From NCBI GenBank assembly GCA_905221605.1, contig CAJNDS010000497.1:60696-124695 (forward strand): DNA of 64,000 nt, in the 5' to 3' direction. A program made the position numbers and the translations under genes. Positions within the stretch are counted from its first letter, which is position 1, and every line of letters begins with the position of its first letter. Below, piece after piece: positions 27,163 through 37,624 of this stretch. Under the pieces are notes generated by a model that was given only the letters and a program-made list of their open reading frames with translations, was not told the DNA's origin and did not search any database. The stretch comes from Symbiodinium natans (Eukaryota > Sar > Dinophyceae > Suessiales > Symbiodiniaceae).

Positions 27163-28349
27163 AAGGTCATCGTCTTTGGTGGCTTTGATGGTACCGCGGA
27201 CCACCGTAGCACGGAGGCTGCCGACGTGACTCACTGAACGTCTGTAGAGAATCTAGACTGCAGCAAGCTATCGGTGAGATCCTGGACACGGCCAACATGA
27301 CCTTCTCCATGGGTCCCACAATGGGCGATGGCCCAAGCTCCGGAGTTCGTGGATTTTGTCTGCAGAATGACATCCAAGACCCGTGTTGGAAGGAGTCGGC
27401 CGAAGCGGTTGTGCTGTCGCTTCGTTGGATGAGAGAAGAGTGTTGGTGGCCGGTGGGTTTGATGGCGCCAGGACACCCACAGAGCCGTGCCTCTGCTAGT
27501 TTAGACGTGACCTGTTCCGTACTTTGGCATAAGTGCGCCCGGAAGTCGTGCGCTAGGAGTCTCGACACCACCGAGTTGGTGGATCCTGTCACGCTGAAGG
27601 CCTCTTGCAGCAGGGTCTGTGAAGCTCCAATGAAAGTGCCAAGCTTCACAGCAACGGGAATAAAATATGGAGGTCACCGCTGGCCCCAGAATGGGCACCA
27701 GGTCTTCGGCAAAGATGCCTGGTCCTGAAAATGTCTGCTGCTCACGGAAATGCTTCCGCAAGGCGCAACGCTTGCGCAGCGGTGAGACTGGATGCAAAGA
27801 GACTCTTGGTTACCTGGCTGCAGCTGACAGCTGTTTTTGTCAAGCGGCCTGTGCCTCTTCAGCTCAGTCAGACGGAGCTGCAGGTGATCGGCGGCTCAGA
27901 TGATGCTAGCGAACTGGACTCCACCGAGGACCGCTCAGATGTTTCCCGATCTTTCGGGCACAATCGAGTCATAGAGGGCTTGGCAAGTTTGGCAGGAAGT
28001 CTAGCCGAGCCTTCTCGGCCCCTCTGCGTGTCCCTCTCCCTCTCTTTCTCCCACTCCTTCCAATGTCTTCAAAGAACATCAAAGAACCACAGCTCGAGCC
28101 GTGCCCCACTTCCCCCTTGAAGGCTGTTCTGTGATGTGCTGTGTGCTGTCTCTCCATCGCTTGTCTGTCGGCCCGGTCTCGAAGCTCAGGAGTGCTCGGA
28201 CTGCCAAAATGGCTAGGGTAAGGTCTTGCAAGTGTGCAAGAATCACCGACCTAGCCTCACACTTTGGTTCGTCATGTTCTACACACTTCTCTGTGTGTGT
28301 CTGTGCGTGTGTGATTGTGTCTCTCTCTCTCTCCCCCTTTCTCTTTCTG

Positions 28350-28383
<34 letters not shown>

Positions 28384-31300
28384 GCTCTCCCCCCTGCGTC
28401 TCTCTCGTTCTCTGCCTCTTTCCGTTTCTGCCCGCATTTGCTGTCTGCACAAAGCGAAGGTGCTCGACTTGGAGAAGATGACGTTTTCCAGCGGGCCTCG
28501 CATGGGAACTCGTCTCAGCCTCGGCCTGTTTTGGAATTCTTCGGATACGAGTACGACTGTGCATTCCTGTGGATACAGGATGTTGTCCGCTGTTCACAAC
28601 CAGAAGCCCTCACAGCTGCCTTGCATCAGAAGGGCGCCATGATTCACACAAGGCCTTCCGCATTCAACCCCAGCGTTTGAAGACAACGGAAACCCCACAA
28701 GCACGAACTAATACCAACCAGCATCAAAACCACTTGAAGCCCTGATAGCCATCCACAAGATGGAATGGGAGCCAAGGGGCTCAACAAAAGCAACCCAACC
28801 ACCATCCACAGCACAGGAGAGGGGAAGCAAAGGGGGGAAAATCTATGGTTGGACAAGCCCCAAGAAGGGGGAGCGAGACAAAAATAGCTTGGCAACCACA
28901 TCTAGAACACAAAATTGGAGAATGCCTACCTGGAAGGCCGCAACGCCTGCGCAGCATCGCTGATTGACAGCCAACGCTTGCTGGTCATTGGCGGGTCCGA
29001 TGGCGGCAGTGATCTGGACCGTGATGCGAGTGCCTCCAATCTGCGTGCCTGCGCCTTCTTGTTGTTGTTTTTATTCTTAGCATTACGACTTCTTCTTCTT
29101 ATTATTAAAGCAACTTGCAAGATGCTTCTGTTGCTTGCGGCCATGTCAAAGCTGACCTCCAGGACAGCACCGAGCTCTTAGATCTGAGTTCCATGAACTT
29201 CTCTGCGGGGCCCGGACGCCTGGAACCCTTGAGATGTCCATTCTTTATTTTACCTGCAGCACAGTAAGCACAGCAACACACTGGCTGGAGGATGTAGACT
29301 GAATCTAGATTTGCGAAGTTCGGTCGGCTGGATAGCTGATTTTGATCCTGTTCCGCCCAGTTTGAGCTTACGACAAGTCTCGGTTCTTTAGTTGCGGCTA
29401 TCTAGTTCACTCAAGATGTTCATGTCGATGCACCCAGACCCCGGATGAGCACCCGCAGAAATTTCTGCGCCACCGCACTTCTCCAGCCGGGCGCAAGTGC
29501 CGAGCTCAGCACAGAGGTCACATACCGTATTGTTCCAGTTTGCTCTTGCCCCCCGCACAACCTTGCAGCTCGACACTAACAGAGTCCCTTTTTTTGTCAG
29601 CCCTTGTTTCGTCTCCTCTGACATCTCCTCTTCGAGGCCTGGCACCGAGGGGTCTCTTGCTGGTCCTGGGCGGCTCCGACGGTTCGAGCAGTTTGGACAG
29701 CACCGAGGCGCTGGGGGGATCCTGGAGAGAGAAAGTGTGCTTGTAAAGGGGACCTCTCTCCGTGCTGTTGGGGCCAAGATTTTTGTGACACTCCGGGGTC
29801 TTTTTTTGGCCTTGGGGAGAGGGCGAGTCTCCTCCCCTTGCGCCGCTATTCTTGGCGGCTGCGCTGTTTCCTTGCTTTGCGCACCTGCTGTGCGTTCTGA
29901 ACAGCCTGTCCTAGTGTCTTGATTTGAGCCGGTCGGTGTCTGAGGTGTTGAAACCCACCAAAACAACACTTGCCAGCTTCGAGTTGCTTCCTGCGTGACA
30001 TATTGCTCCGCCTAATTTCAAAGCGAGAATATATATGCATTGGCAGACTGAACGGGAAGTCCTACATGGAGTGAAGTGCCCAAGATGAGCCCAAAAGCCC
30101 AGGTTCAAGACCGAAGCAAGCTTGGGACAGGAAGTAGGCCGACAGGTCGTCTTTCGGACCTTCACGTAAGTAGAGTAGAAGATGTGCACGTGGAAACGGA
30201 CCAAAATTGGAACGAGGTGCGGAAAACCCCTAAAAAGAAAAAGAAGGAGGCTGTGCCCAAAACCCGAGACTTTCTCCCCCGAGCCCCATGAAAGGAATTC
30301 TCGATCCTCAGCCCAGCATACACCTGACGTTGTAAAAGCCAGGAGAGTATGCCCTGTGTTCGAGAGTACTGAGCTGCTGAACCCTGAAAGGAGAGCCCCG
30401 TCGAACAAAGTTGGATCGTAGCATTAGCACTGCGACCTTTCAACGTCTCTAAGCCAAAACAAACACAGCCCGTATCCCAGACACAGTGCAAACAGCTGAC
30501 TTTGGCAACAGAGGGCTTTATTAAAGCATATGTTTGGGGCAACACAAACATGGTCCTCATGTGTGTGCGTGGGCACACCTTACATGGCGAAGGGATTTTG
30601 TGCAACACGCAGCAGCGGAGGGCAGCTGGGAGTCCACAATTCTGCTGCCAACGCAGTTTTTTTCAAAGCCTATCCAGGGCCCAGGCACTTGTGACATTTC
30701 ATGGCATTGCAGTTTGCGGACATGTTGTTGGCATGTTTAGGGCACGCCACTTCAAAGCAAGATTTTCACTACACAGCAGCGACAATCTTGTCGATGTTCC
30801 TTGCATGTGATCATGCTGAGCGCAAGCGTGGGTGCGCCCCCCTCCCCTCGCTTGACGGATCATTTCATCATACCTCATCCCGTGTTGCAAATTTATACTC
30901 CTCACCGTCATTCATTCAAACCCTAAGCTTTGACACAGTCCGCGTCTGGTGTTTGTTTCCTTCTTTTTGCCAGCAGCCCGTCAGGCACGGTCAGATTCCA
31001 TCACCCAAATATTCAGCAGTCAAAAGTGTACGTGTAAGTGTAGGTGTAAGTGTAAGTGTAAAAGTGTGTGTGTGTGTGTATCGAAGTTTTCGTTGTTTGT
31101 TCTATCCGCGGGCAGGTGCTTGACGTTTCCAAAATGTTGTTCCAGCCGTTTCCTCAGACGTTTGCAGGCAGCTGCAGTGTGTCGGTTTTGTCTCGGAGTG
31201 GTCCTTGAAAGGCCGGGCCCAAACATGGGCACCTGGCGAAGCGGCTGCGCAGCCAGCGGCTCAGTTCCGAAACCCGGCTTGAGTACCACGCAGGCTTCTG

Positions 31301-32919
31301 AACCGTGATGTGCCTTGTGGTGCATTGCGGATTTGTGGATATGTGTTTTCCGGAATCTTGCCACACCTATCCAGAGGACATATCTTCAAAAGCTTGCATG
31401 GTAACATTCTTTGTGCTCTTGTTTTGGCAAGATCGAAATGAATCTGCAAACCAACACGATTTGCGCCCAAAGTGAGAAGCAGCCAGTTTCAATCATTCCG
31501 CTTTGTGTGTGTGGGCTTACCATAAGCTTCGAAGCCAGAGAATCCCACAAAACAGTACTGTAGATTTTCCAAACAGAATAGAACACAGCATGTGGAAGTG
31601 TGGAAGGGCAGTGCCGAGACCCTGGTGATTGGTTTAACTCTGCCATCAATTCCTTCACTGGCCGAAGCTATGAGAAATGCTGTCGGCACGGTCCGGAGCC
31701 AGTGTTTCGAAGGTAAGTTCCCACGGATATTTTCCAGCAGGAGCGGTGTGATGTGCTCTGCACGATGGCACAGCTGACGCTTCAGACTCCCACACGAGTA
31801 TCTTTGGAGTGCCCACCTCCATCCCTCAGAGCATCACCATCGGAGTCATCTGTGGTGCCAATACAAATCGTCTCTACAGTGGGGTGATTAAAGTGGAACG
31901 ACGTGCGATGTAGAAGCTGAACGCGCGATCAGAAACTGGACGCGATTCAGGGCACAGGACTCAGAATCTGCGGTTCAGGAAGCTGGGCACTTTAGGAAAC
32001 CACGCGGTTCAGGAAACCAAGGGGTAGGGGGTGGGTGGGGTGGGGGAGTTGGGAGGGGGGGGCGTGCGGGGGTGGGGGGGGCGTGGGGGAGATGATAATG
32101 TTCATTTCGAAGATGCTTTCAGAAAACTAAAGCCATTGCTTGCGAGTTGCCATCGTAAGATTTTGACGCTTCGAATTCTACACGAGAGTAGAGCATACGT
32201 ACTATTGCTATTGTGAAGATCCAATTGAAAAACATGCTTGTCCATGTTGGGACACAAACACCGAGTGAGGCTTGGGTTAGGCTGAGCTGCCCCGCTGTTT
32301 AGCAAACTGAAGTGCAGCTTCCTAGTTCCGGTATCAGATTTCAATGACTTCAGCAAAGTTGAAGAGTCTCCGGTTACATCAGAACAGGTCAGGATGAACA
32401 TCGGAGTCAGGAATTTAGCAGTGCCAAGACCAAAAACATACTGAGACCGTGTGCAATATTGGTTTTTGGTGTGTTCTTTTCCCTGGACTTGGGGTTCTCG
32501 TGCGTGATCAAAAGATTTTTGCTCGCCCAGGCTGCGACACTAAGCTCTGAGCAGCTCCTGGTGGTGGGAGGCTTTGACGGCTCCAATCACCTGGACAGCA
32601 CGGAGGTGTTGGACGTTGCCCAGCCGCATGTTCTGCTCAACCGTTGAGTAGCCCTTGCTCGGATCCACGCTCCCCCGCCTTGTTTTGCCTGCGCTCCGTG
32701 CATCTCCTGCTTTATTCATAAGGTGAAGCACATGTCTTTCACGTTGGGGCCGCGCCTGAGCACTTGGCGGAGTGGTTGCGTTTGGGCCTGAGAATTGAAA
32801 CTAACGATGTGATTGACTCCAGCGCTTCAGACCTGGATTTCCTCCGAGGCTTCAGCCCCTTGCTGATTGTCCCGGGGGCAGCGCAGGAGCAGCTATTGCC
32901 AGTGCTACACAGCAGCTAA
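27163..32919 (+). CDS. Kelch-repeat protein, multi-exon, about six repeats
   Basis: Kelch repeats form beta-propellers that usually bind other proteins. Here they are split into short exons that alternate between a first half (R-S/N-GCAA..LD..RLLV-GG-DG...LDSTE) and a second half (LDL..M.F..GP.MGT.R). First halves lie near 27163-27231, 27400-27480, 27760-27931 (possibly two pieces), 28936-29029, 29647-29715 and 32545-32625. Second halves lie near 27276-27348, 27667-27715, 28460-28512, 29155-29223, 31217-31260 and 32730-32790. That gives six pairs, enough for a six-bladed propeller. A last stretch (32812-32919) ends in a stop. Introns fall at the same two points in each repeat. No other domain is visible. 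Exon edges are approximate, and several exons have decayed consensus residues, so a partial pseudogene cannot be excluded. Confidence 0.68.
28311..28400. repeat. (CT)n microsatellite in kelch-gene intron
   Basis: An imperfect CT/TCTC tract between kelch half-repeat exons. Its open frames are artefacts. Confidence 0.9.
29720..31200. other. Long intron-like stretch, no exon recognised
   Basis: Lies between kelch exons at 29647-29715 and 31217-31260. Apart from a (GTGTAA)n/(GT)n tract at about 31021-31080, I see no coding or repeat signal that I can support. Confidence 0.5.
31300..32500. other. Intron-like stretch with G-rich tract
   Basis: No exon is supported between the kelch pieces at 31217-31260 and 32545-32625. 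32020-32090 is a G-rich run of GGTGGGGG-type words. Confidence 0.45.
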
Positions 32920-34302
32920 AACATCTGCCTTGGTGCTAGCTCACTTTTCTGCGCTGCTCGTAGGCGTTCCCACGGAATTCGGATGAAGAAGCTTAAATTA
33001 GTCCAGATTCTCGGATTGCAAAGAAGGCTTGCCACAAACCACCAAGTTAACACATTAGCACAGTGCATACAGCCTCCTTTGCTTCACGCATGACTAATGC
33101 TCGCGGAGGGGCTGGCAAGCTGTCGGACAAATAGCCGGAAGGAGTCGCAATCCTGCTGGGGTTAGAGAGCAAGTGCCAGTGATGGGTGGTGTGGAACTTG
33201 TGACGCCATGCAATGTCATGCATCCTGGCGCTTTGGTTCGCAGTTGATTCTTAGCCGTCTCTTGGCTGCGCCCTGGTGCCTTGGCCGGTGCCTCTTTCAG
33301 GGGTGTATGTTTGGGAATTGCTGCGGGACTGCGTTGGGATCTTGGCTGCGGCTGCCCTAGGCCTGTGGCACAGGGCGCAGGGCCCCTTGGGGTCCACGGC
33401 ATGCAGGCTGGATGCCTTCGGGGGAGTATGCGCAGTCAGAAGATCCAAGTTGAGAGTTGAGATCCAAGTTGTGACGTTCACGCATGTGCAAAGCCGCTGT
33501 TGCAGTGTGCAGATGTTGGCAGGTTCGGCTACGGCTTTGTGCCTTGATAGTTCTGTTGGTGCACGCGGATGCTTGAAGCTCAAACTTCTTCGATGGTTCA
33601 CGGACCTCGTTTGCAGCACGGCGATTGAAGGGTCCCTCTGAAATCTCCCGCGTCTCCCTGCCAAGGCCACGTCCACGGTAACCATTGGCAGCAGTCCTTT
33701 CTCAAACATAAAATGTGCACGACCCTCAGATGCCCTCAGTGAAGCACCCATTGTGTCACAACCTTTCTGCGGCAGTCGAATGAAGAAAGTTTGTCAGGTT
33801 AAGCCAGAAGCAGGGCAGCACTGCCCCTCGCTGGTTACGCAGGCCGTGGCGATGCTGGGATTCTCTCTTTGATTCGCATCGCCTTGCACAGGAAGATCCT
33901 GCGGGTACTCCCGTGCAGTGCCTTCCTTATCCGCTTCTAGCACACGCACACACACCACACTGAAAGCCGCTGAGATGTGCAGAGTGACAGTGAAGGTTCA
34001 ATCTTTTCCATGACAATGACGGCATGCTTTGCACGACCAGCGTTGACCCATGGAAGTTCGACCTGGCCTGTGGCTCAGGGCGTTGACCACGGCTGCAAGT
34101 GCCTGTGCAGGGATGTCACTTCTGTGTCACTTTCTCCGTCCCGTTGCTGCCAGTTGCCAGGAATCGATTATGTGCAGCTTAGCATTGTCTTAGCATGTTG
34201 CATCCTTGGTGCTAAGAGCAAGGAGTCTTGTCAAAGGCCTGTTGCTTTACACCTGCAGGAGACGGTTAAGTACACAGAAATTCGGTCTGTGCCATAGACA
34301 GG
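32920..34302. other. Intergenic region between kelch and laforin-like genes
   Basis: A plus-strand frame at 33276-33641 is open but has no recognisable motif. No TATA-like element is seen upstream of the laforin-like ATG. The bases before that ATG (CATAGACAG) could be a splice or trans-splice acceptor. Confidence 0.4.
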
Positions 34303-35274
34303 ATGTCGTCCAGGGATGGTCGCAAAATCCGGTTCAGTGTGGTATCCTTCGCACCACCCGGCAGCTCGCTAGCTGTGATCGGGAGCTGTGATTCCCTTGG
34401 AAAATGGAGCCTGGATAGGGCCGTAGATATGAAACCGCGTTTGGCCAACGCGCGCCTGCAGTCTGAGCCTGACTTTCACTGGGTGGACGTTGACGTCCCA
34501 GAAGCTGGCAGAGAGCGTGTCGAGTACAAGTTCGTTGAGCGTGGCAACGGCGTGAAATGGGAGGATCTGGGTGGCCACCAGAACCGGGTCCTTGAACTGG
34601 ATGCTCAGGGAGACGGACCACTGGCTCTTTTGCCAGTTGTGCGTTTTGCAGAACCCGGTGGCGGGGAGAGTGATCATACGGCACGCTTCTATCAAGGAGT
34701 CAAGGAGCGCGGCGAGATCTCAATTCGGAAGGTGCTAGATCAGCTTTATGTGGGCTCATGCCCAAGGCATCGCTCGCATATTGACCAGTTGCACTCCCTG
34801 GGCGTTACCGTAGTGGTGAACTTTCAGACTGAGGAAGATTGCAAGCGAAACTGTGTTTCCGGCATCGGCATGGAGGAGGATCCAATGGCAGTGAGTCGCG
34901 TATATGAAAGCAAAGGCATGCAGTACATTTGGATGCCCACTTTCGATATGTCTACTGATGGCCGTGCTCAGATGTTGCCGCAAGCATCATTTCTGTTTGG
35001 TCAGCTTATCCGCAGGGGCCACACAGTCTACAGCCACTGCAACGCGGGTGTGGGTAGGAGTGTTGCTGCTGCGTGCGGTTTTTTGACGTTCTTCTTGGGT
35101 CTGTCGCAGCGGCAAATGCAACATGTGATGGCAAGTTCTCGTCCGGTTGCTTTCTTCGATTTCGAGGCAATGGAAAGAGCTCGACCTCATTACCAGGCAA
35201 TGTTCGCGTGTGAGGAGAAGCTGGAGAATGATGACAAATGTAAGGACAGGCTTGCTTCAATTGGCTTTCTTTGA
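34303..35274 (+). CDS. Laforin-like glucan phosphatase (CBM20 + dual-specificity phosphatase)
   Basis: The protein is predicted to remove phosphate from starch or glycogen-like glucans, as laforin (EPM2A) does. In this 323-residue protein, residues about 7-115 form a starch-binding CBM20 fold (SLAVIGSCDSLGKW, VEYKFVERGNGVKWED). Residues about 138-305 form the phosphatase. The active site HCNAGVGRS (Cys246, Arg252) has the characteristic laforin signature CNAGVGR, and the general-acid loop is MPTFDMSTDGR (Asp215). The size and domain order match animal laforin (about 330 aa). Laforin is known from protists with floridean-type starch, which fits a dinoflagellate that stores starch in the cytosol. 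The gene is intronless as read, in contrast to its intron-rich neighbours. An AG just before the ATG may be a trans-splice acceptor. The symbol is left blank because orthology was not tested. Confidence 0.93.
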   Translation: MSSRDGRKIRFSVVSFAPPGSSLAVIGSCDSLGKWSLDRAVDMKPRLANARLQSEPDFHWVDVDVPEAGRERVEYKFVERGNGVKWEDLGGHQNRVLELDAQGDGPLALLPVVRFAEPGGGESDHTARFYQGVKERGEISIRKVLDQLYVGSCPRHRSHIDQLHSLGVTVVVNFQTEEDCKRNCVSGIGMEEDPMAVSRVYESKGMQYIWMPTFDMSTDGRAQMLPQASFLFGQLIRRGHTVYSHCNAGVGRSVAAACGFLTFFLGLSQRQMQHVMASSRPVAFFDFEAMERARPHYQAMFACEEKLENDDKCKDRLASIGFL

Positions 35275-36150
35275 ATGTTTCTTCTTCAATACTTGTTCAT
35301 AGCTGAATTTAGGAACTTCAGTTGTAGTGCGCACTGGGCAGCACAGATTCTCTTTTGCCTAAGGAGGAAGCGCTGGCACTCTTATGATGGACCGTGCTGC
35401 TGACTGAACTTGCCGAAATGGCCAACTGAATGCTCCATCGTTCAAGAGCATCCTCTTGCTCGACAAGGAAGAGGAAAAAGGTTGCGACCTGCAGGGTTGC
35501 AGGAGTCGCTGCATGATTGAATCCGAGTTGGCTGTTGCACTCGGTTCTTTCGGCATCTCTCCGCAGCTCCTGCACACCACAAGTGAGAGCTGCTTGCTGT
35601 AAGGTCGTGGAGTGTGGTCCCAGCCCTGCAGATGCAGAGGCTCGGCTCGCTTACCATGGTTTGTGATAGTGTTAGCGCTGTGTTTGCTTTCAAGAGGCAA
35701 GGGAATGAATGCCCGTTTTATCAGGACACGGGGGCCAGGCACTTCACCATGACTGGCCACGAGGTGCACACGTTGAGGATTTAACAGACTGAAGCATGCA
35801 CGCAGATTTATGCTTACAGGGCGGATCCTCCACCCATCACACGGAATTTCACTCGGAGGCATGGCATGTCCAATCACATGCGCGCGCAAAACGTTGGAAG
35901 TGTATGATCCCTCACAGACAGCCATGTCTTTGCAGGGCGGCTCGTTTTCCTCTGGCTTCAGTGGTTCAATGCCCCTGGGGCAGCTGGAGGCTGGTATTCA
36001 GAATCGCTGCCATCATCCTGCTCAAAAAACACATCAATGCTCTTGCTGCATGTTTTCTACGAGTGCTTGCAGGGCTCGGTCTCGGAGTCCGGCGCGCATG
36101 TCGGCTTACCGGAAGCGCAGGACGGGCAGCCACGGGATGCCACGGGGCAG
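35275..36150. other. No confident gene
   Basis: A plus-strand frame at 35810-36217 includes a Ser/Gly-rich, mildly coding-like stretch (SLQGGSFSSGFSGSMPLG near 35930-35985) but no known motif and no clear splice signals. Confidence 0.35.
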
Positions 36151-36153
36151 CGT

Positions 36154-36205
36154 AGCGACGCGCAGCGACGCGTGGCGACGCGCAGCGACGTGTGGCGACG
36201 TGCAC
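36154..36205. repeat. 10-bp minisatellite (GCGACGCGYR)
   Basis: About five copies of a 10-base unit, GCGACGCGCA / GCGACGCGTG / GCGACGTGTG. Confidence 0.85.
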
Positions 36206-36825
36206 CATGGCAGTTAGAGGTCCCGGAATTCAGCGGCACATCCGCCGGCAAGGCCGAGACTTGTTGCATGGACCTCCGCAAGCAGCAAGGAATGAAGACT
36301 CAAGAGCCCCGTCTCAGGCCGCCAGCCCAATTGGTTTTAGATTGCTGTTTGGCTAAGTTTTGGGCTGGCCGGAACAAAACTTGACCCTTTTCCTGGGACT
36401 GTATCAATTTGAGCCTGTCGAATAAATTGGGAAAGAATTCACCAGTCGGGATTTAATGTGAAAGGTGTCACAGCGAGCCGTGTGCAAGTAGGTTAAGTTC
36501 ATGGTTTCTACCCCCAAACAGACCTGAAATCGCTGCCCTGGACACCTCCCGCCCTCCAACAGCGAAGAAGTATTGAGCCTCCCGACTTGGCTCTGCGCTT
36601 TCTCAGCCGCAATTTTGGCTTTGCAGCTTGTGGGGAGGCCCTCCTGCCTTCCCGACTTCTTGGCTTCGCGGTTTTCTGACAGCAGAGATGGACCTGTGAT
36701 CATCACAGAGATCAAATCCATCCCTGTCGGCGTGGCAGCTTGTTGGTCCACGTGCCAAGGCCCTTCCCTTCCAGCCCGAGGGCTAGCGGTGGATCGGCGT
36801 TCGCACGCGCTGTGGACGAACAGTT

Positions 36826-36946
36826 TGCACACATTTGGGTGGTTATCTAAACTATGATCCCTTTTGGGGTACCCGAAATATGAGGTGCCGTATTTTACTA
36901 GGGACCCCAAAAGGGATCATAATTCTGACGACCACCCATTTGTGCC
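36826..36946. repeat. MITE-like foldback element
   Basis: An inner inverted repeat (36853-36874 with 36901-36921) pairs over 21 bases with one bulge, its core being TATGATCCCTTTTGGGGT and its complement. Outer arms (GCACACATTTGGGTGGTT against the complement of ACCACCCATTTGTGCC) extend the pairing to about 121 bp in total, with a 26-base loop. No coding content. Confidence 0.85.
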
Positions 36947-36949
36947 TCC

Positions 36950-37620
36950 GAAGTAGGAAGCGCCGAGTGTGTCGCTCTGGGCCAATGCAACTCGGAGCGT
37001 AGTGTAACACACTGCATGTCGAGCATCGTCTGGGATTGTGCTTGCAGCTTTGCAGACACGGTGGTAATGCACTCGGCGGTCCCTGAAAGGTTTTGGTGGA
37101 AAGCCTTAGGGGTAAAGGCCGATTTCTTGGCTCTTTTCGGCTGGGGAGTGGAGGAGCCAGGCGATGCTCAGATACGCAGCCGCAAATAGCATTGAACATG
37201 GCCTTTTAGTTATCTTAAAGCGTGTGATGATGAAGCTTGACGCTGAAGCGTGACGCTGTAGCAATGCCGGGATAATACAGTGCCGCTCGGGGTTTCCTGT
37301 GGTTCACATGTCGAAAGCGCCGCGCGTGTCATCGTTTCGCTGCTTGCGACTTTCCACGATCGGCACCTGCCGGCAGACTCGCTTTCGCACTGTTTCTTCC
37401 TTCTGGTGGCTTTTGGCAGTGTTCTCGACGCCTTTGATTGACTACGTCCATGGTCCTATCGCTTCCATGGACCAGAGGATTGCATACCCGAGTGATGCTT
37501 ACGTCCATGTTGCCTGGGCATGGAAGCGGCCCAGACCCGCGGCCGGGCTGGGCAAGGGTTCTGGGTTCCGCCATGAGGATTGACGACATGTTTCTTTGGG
37601 CAGCACTAATCGGCAGGCAG
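36950..37620. other. No supportable gene
   Basis: Short frames only, with no recognisable domain. Confidence 0.45.
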
Positions 37621-37624
37621 GAAT

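Noticed and set aside
29388-29969. Minus-strand open frame of 193 codons
   Set aside because: It lies opposite a kelch half-repeat exon at 29647-29715, has no recognisable motif, and all other genes are on the plus strand.
33276-33641. Plus-strand open frame upstream of the laforin-like gene
   Set aside because: Open for about 120 codons but with no domain, repeat or splice evidence. Not distinguishable from chance.
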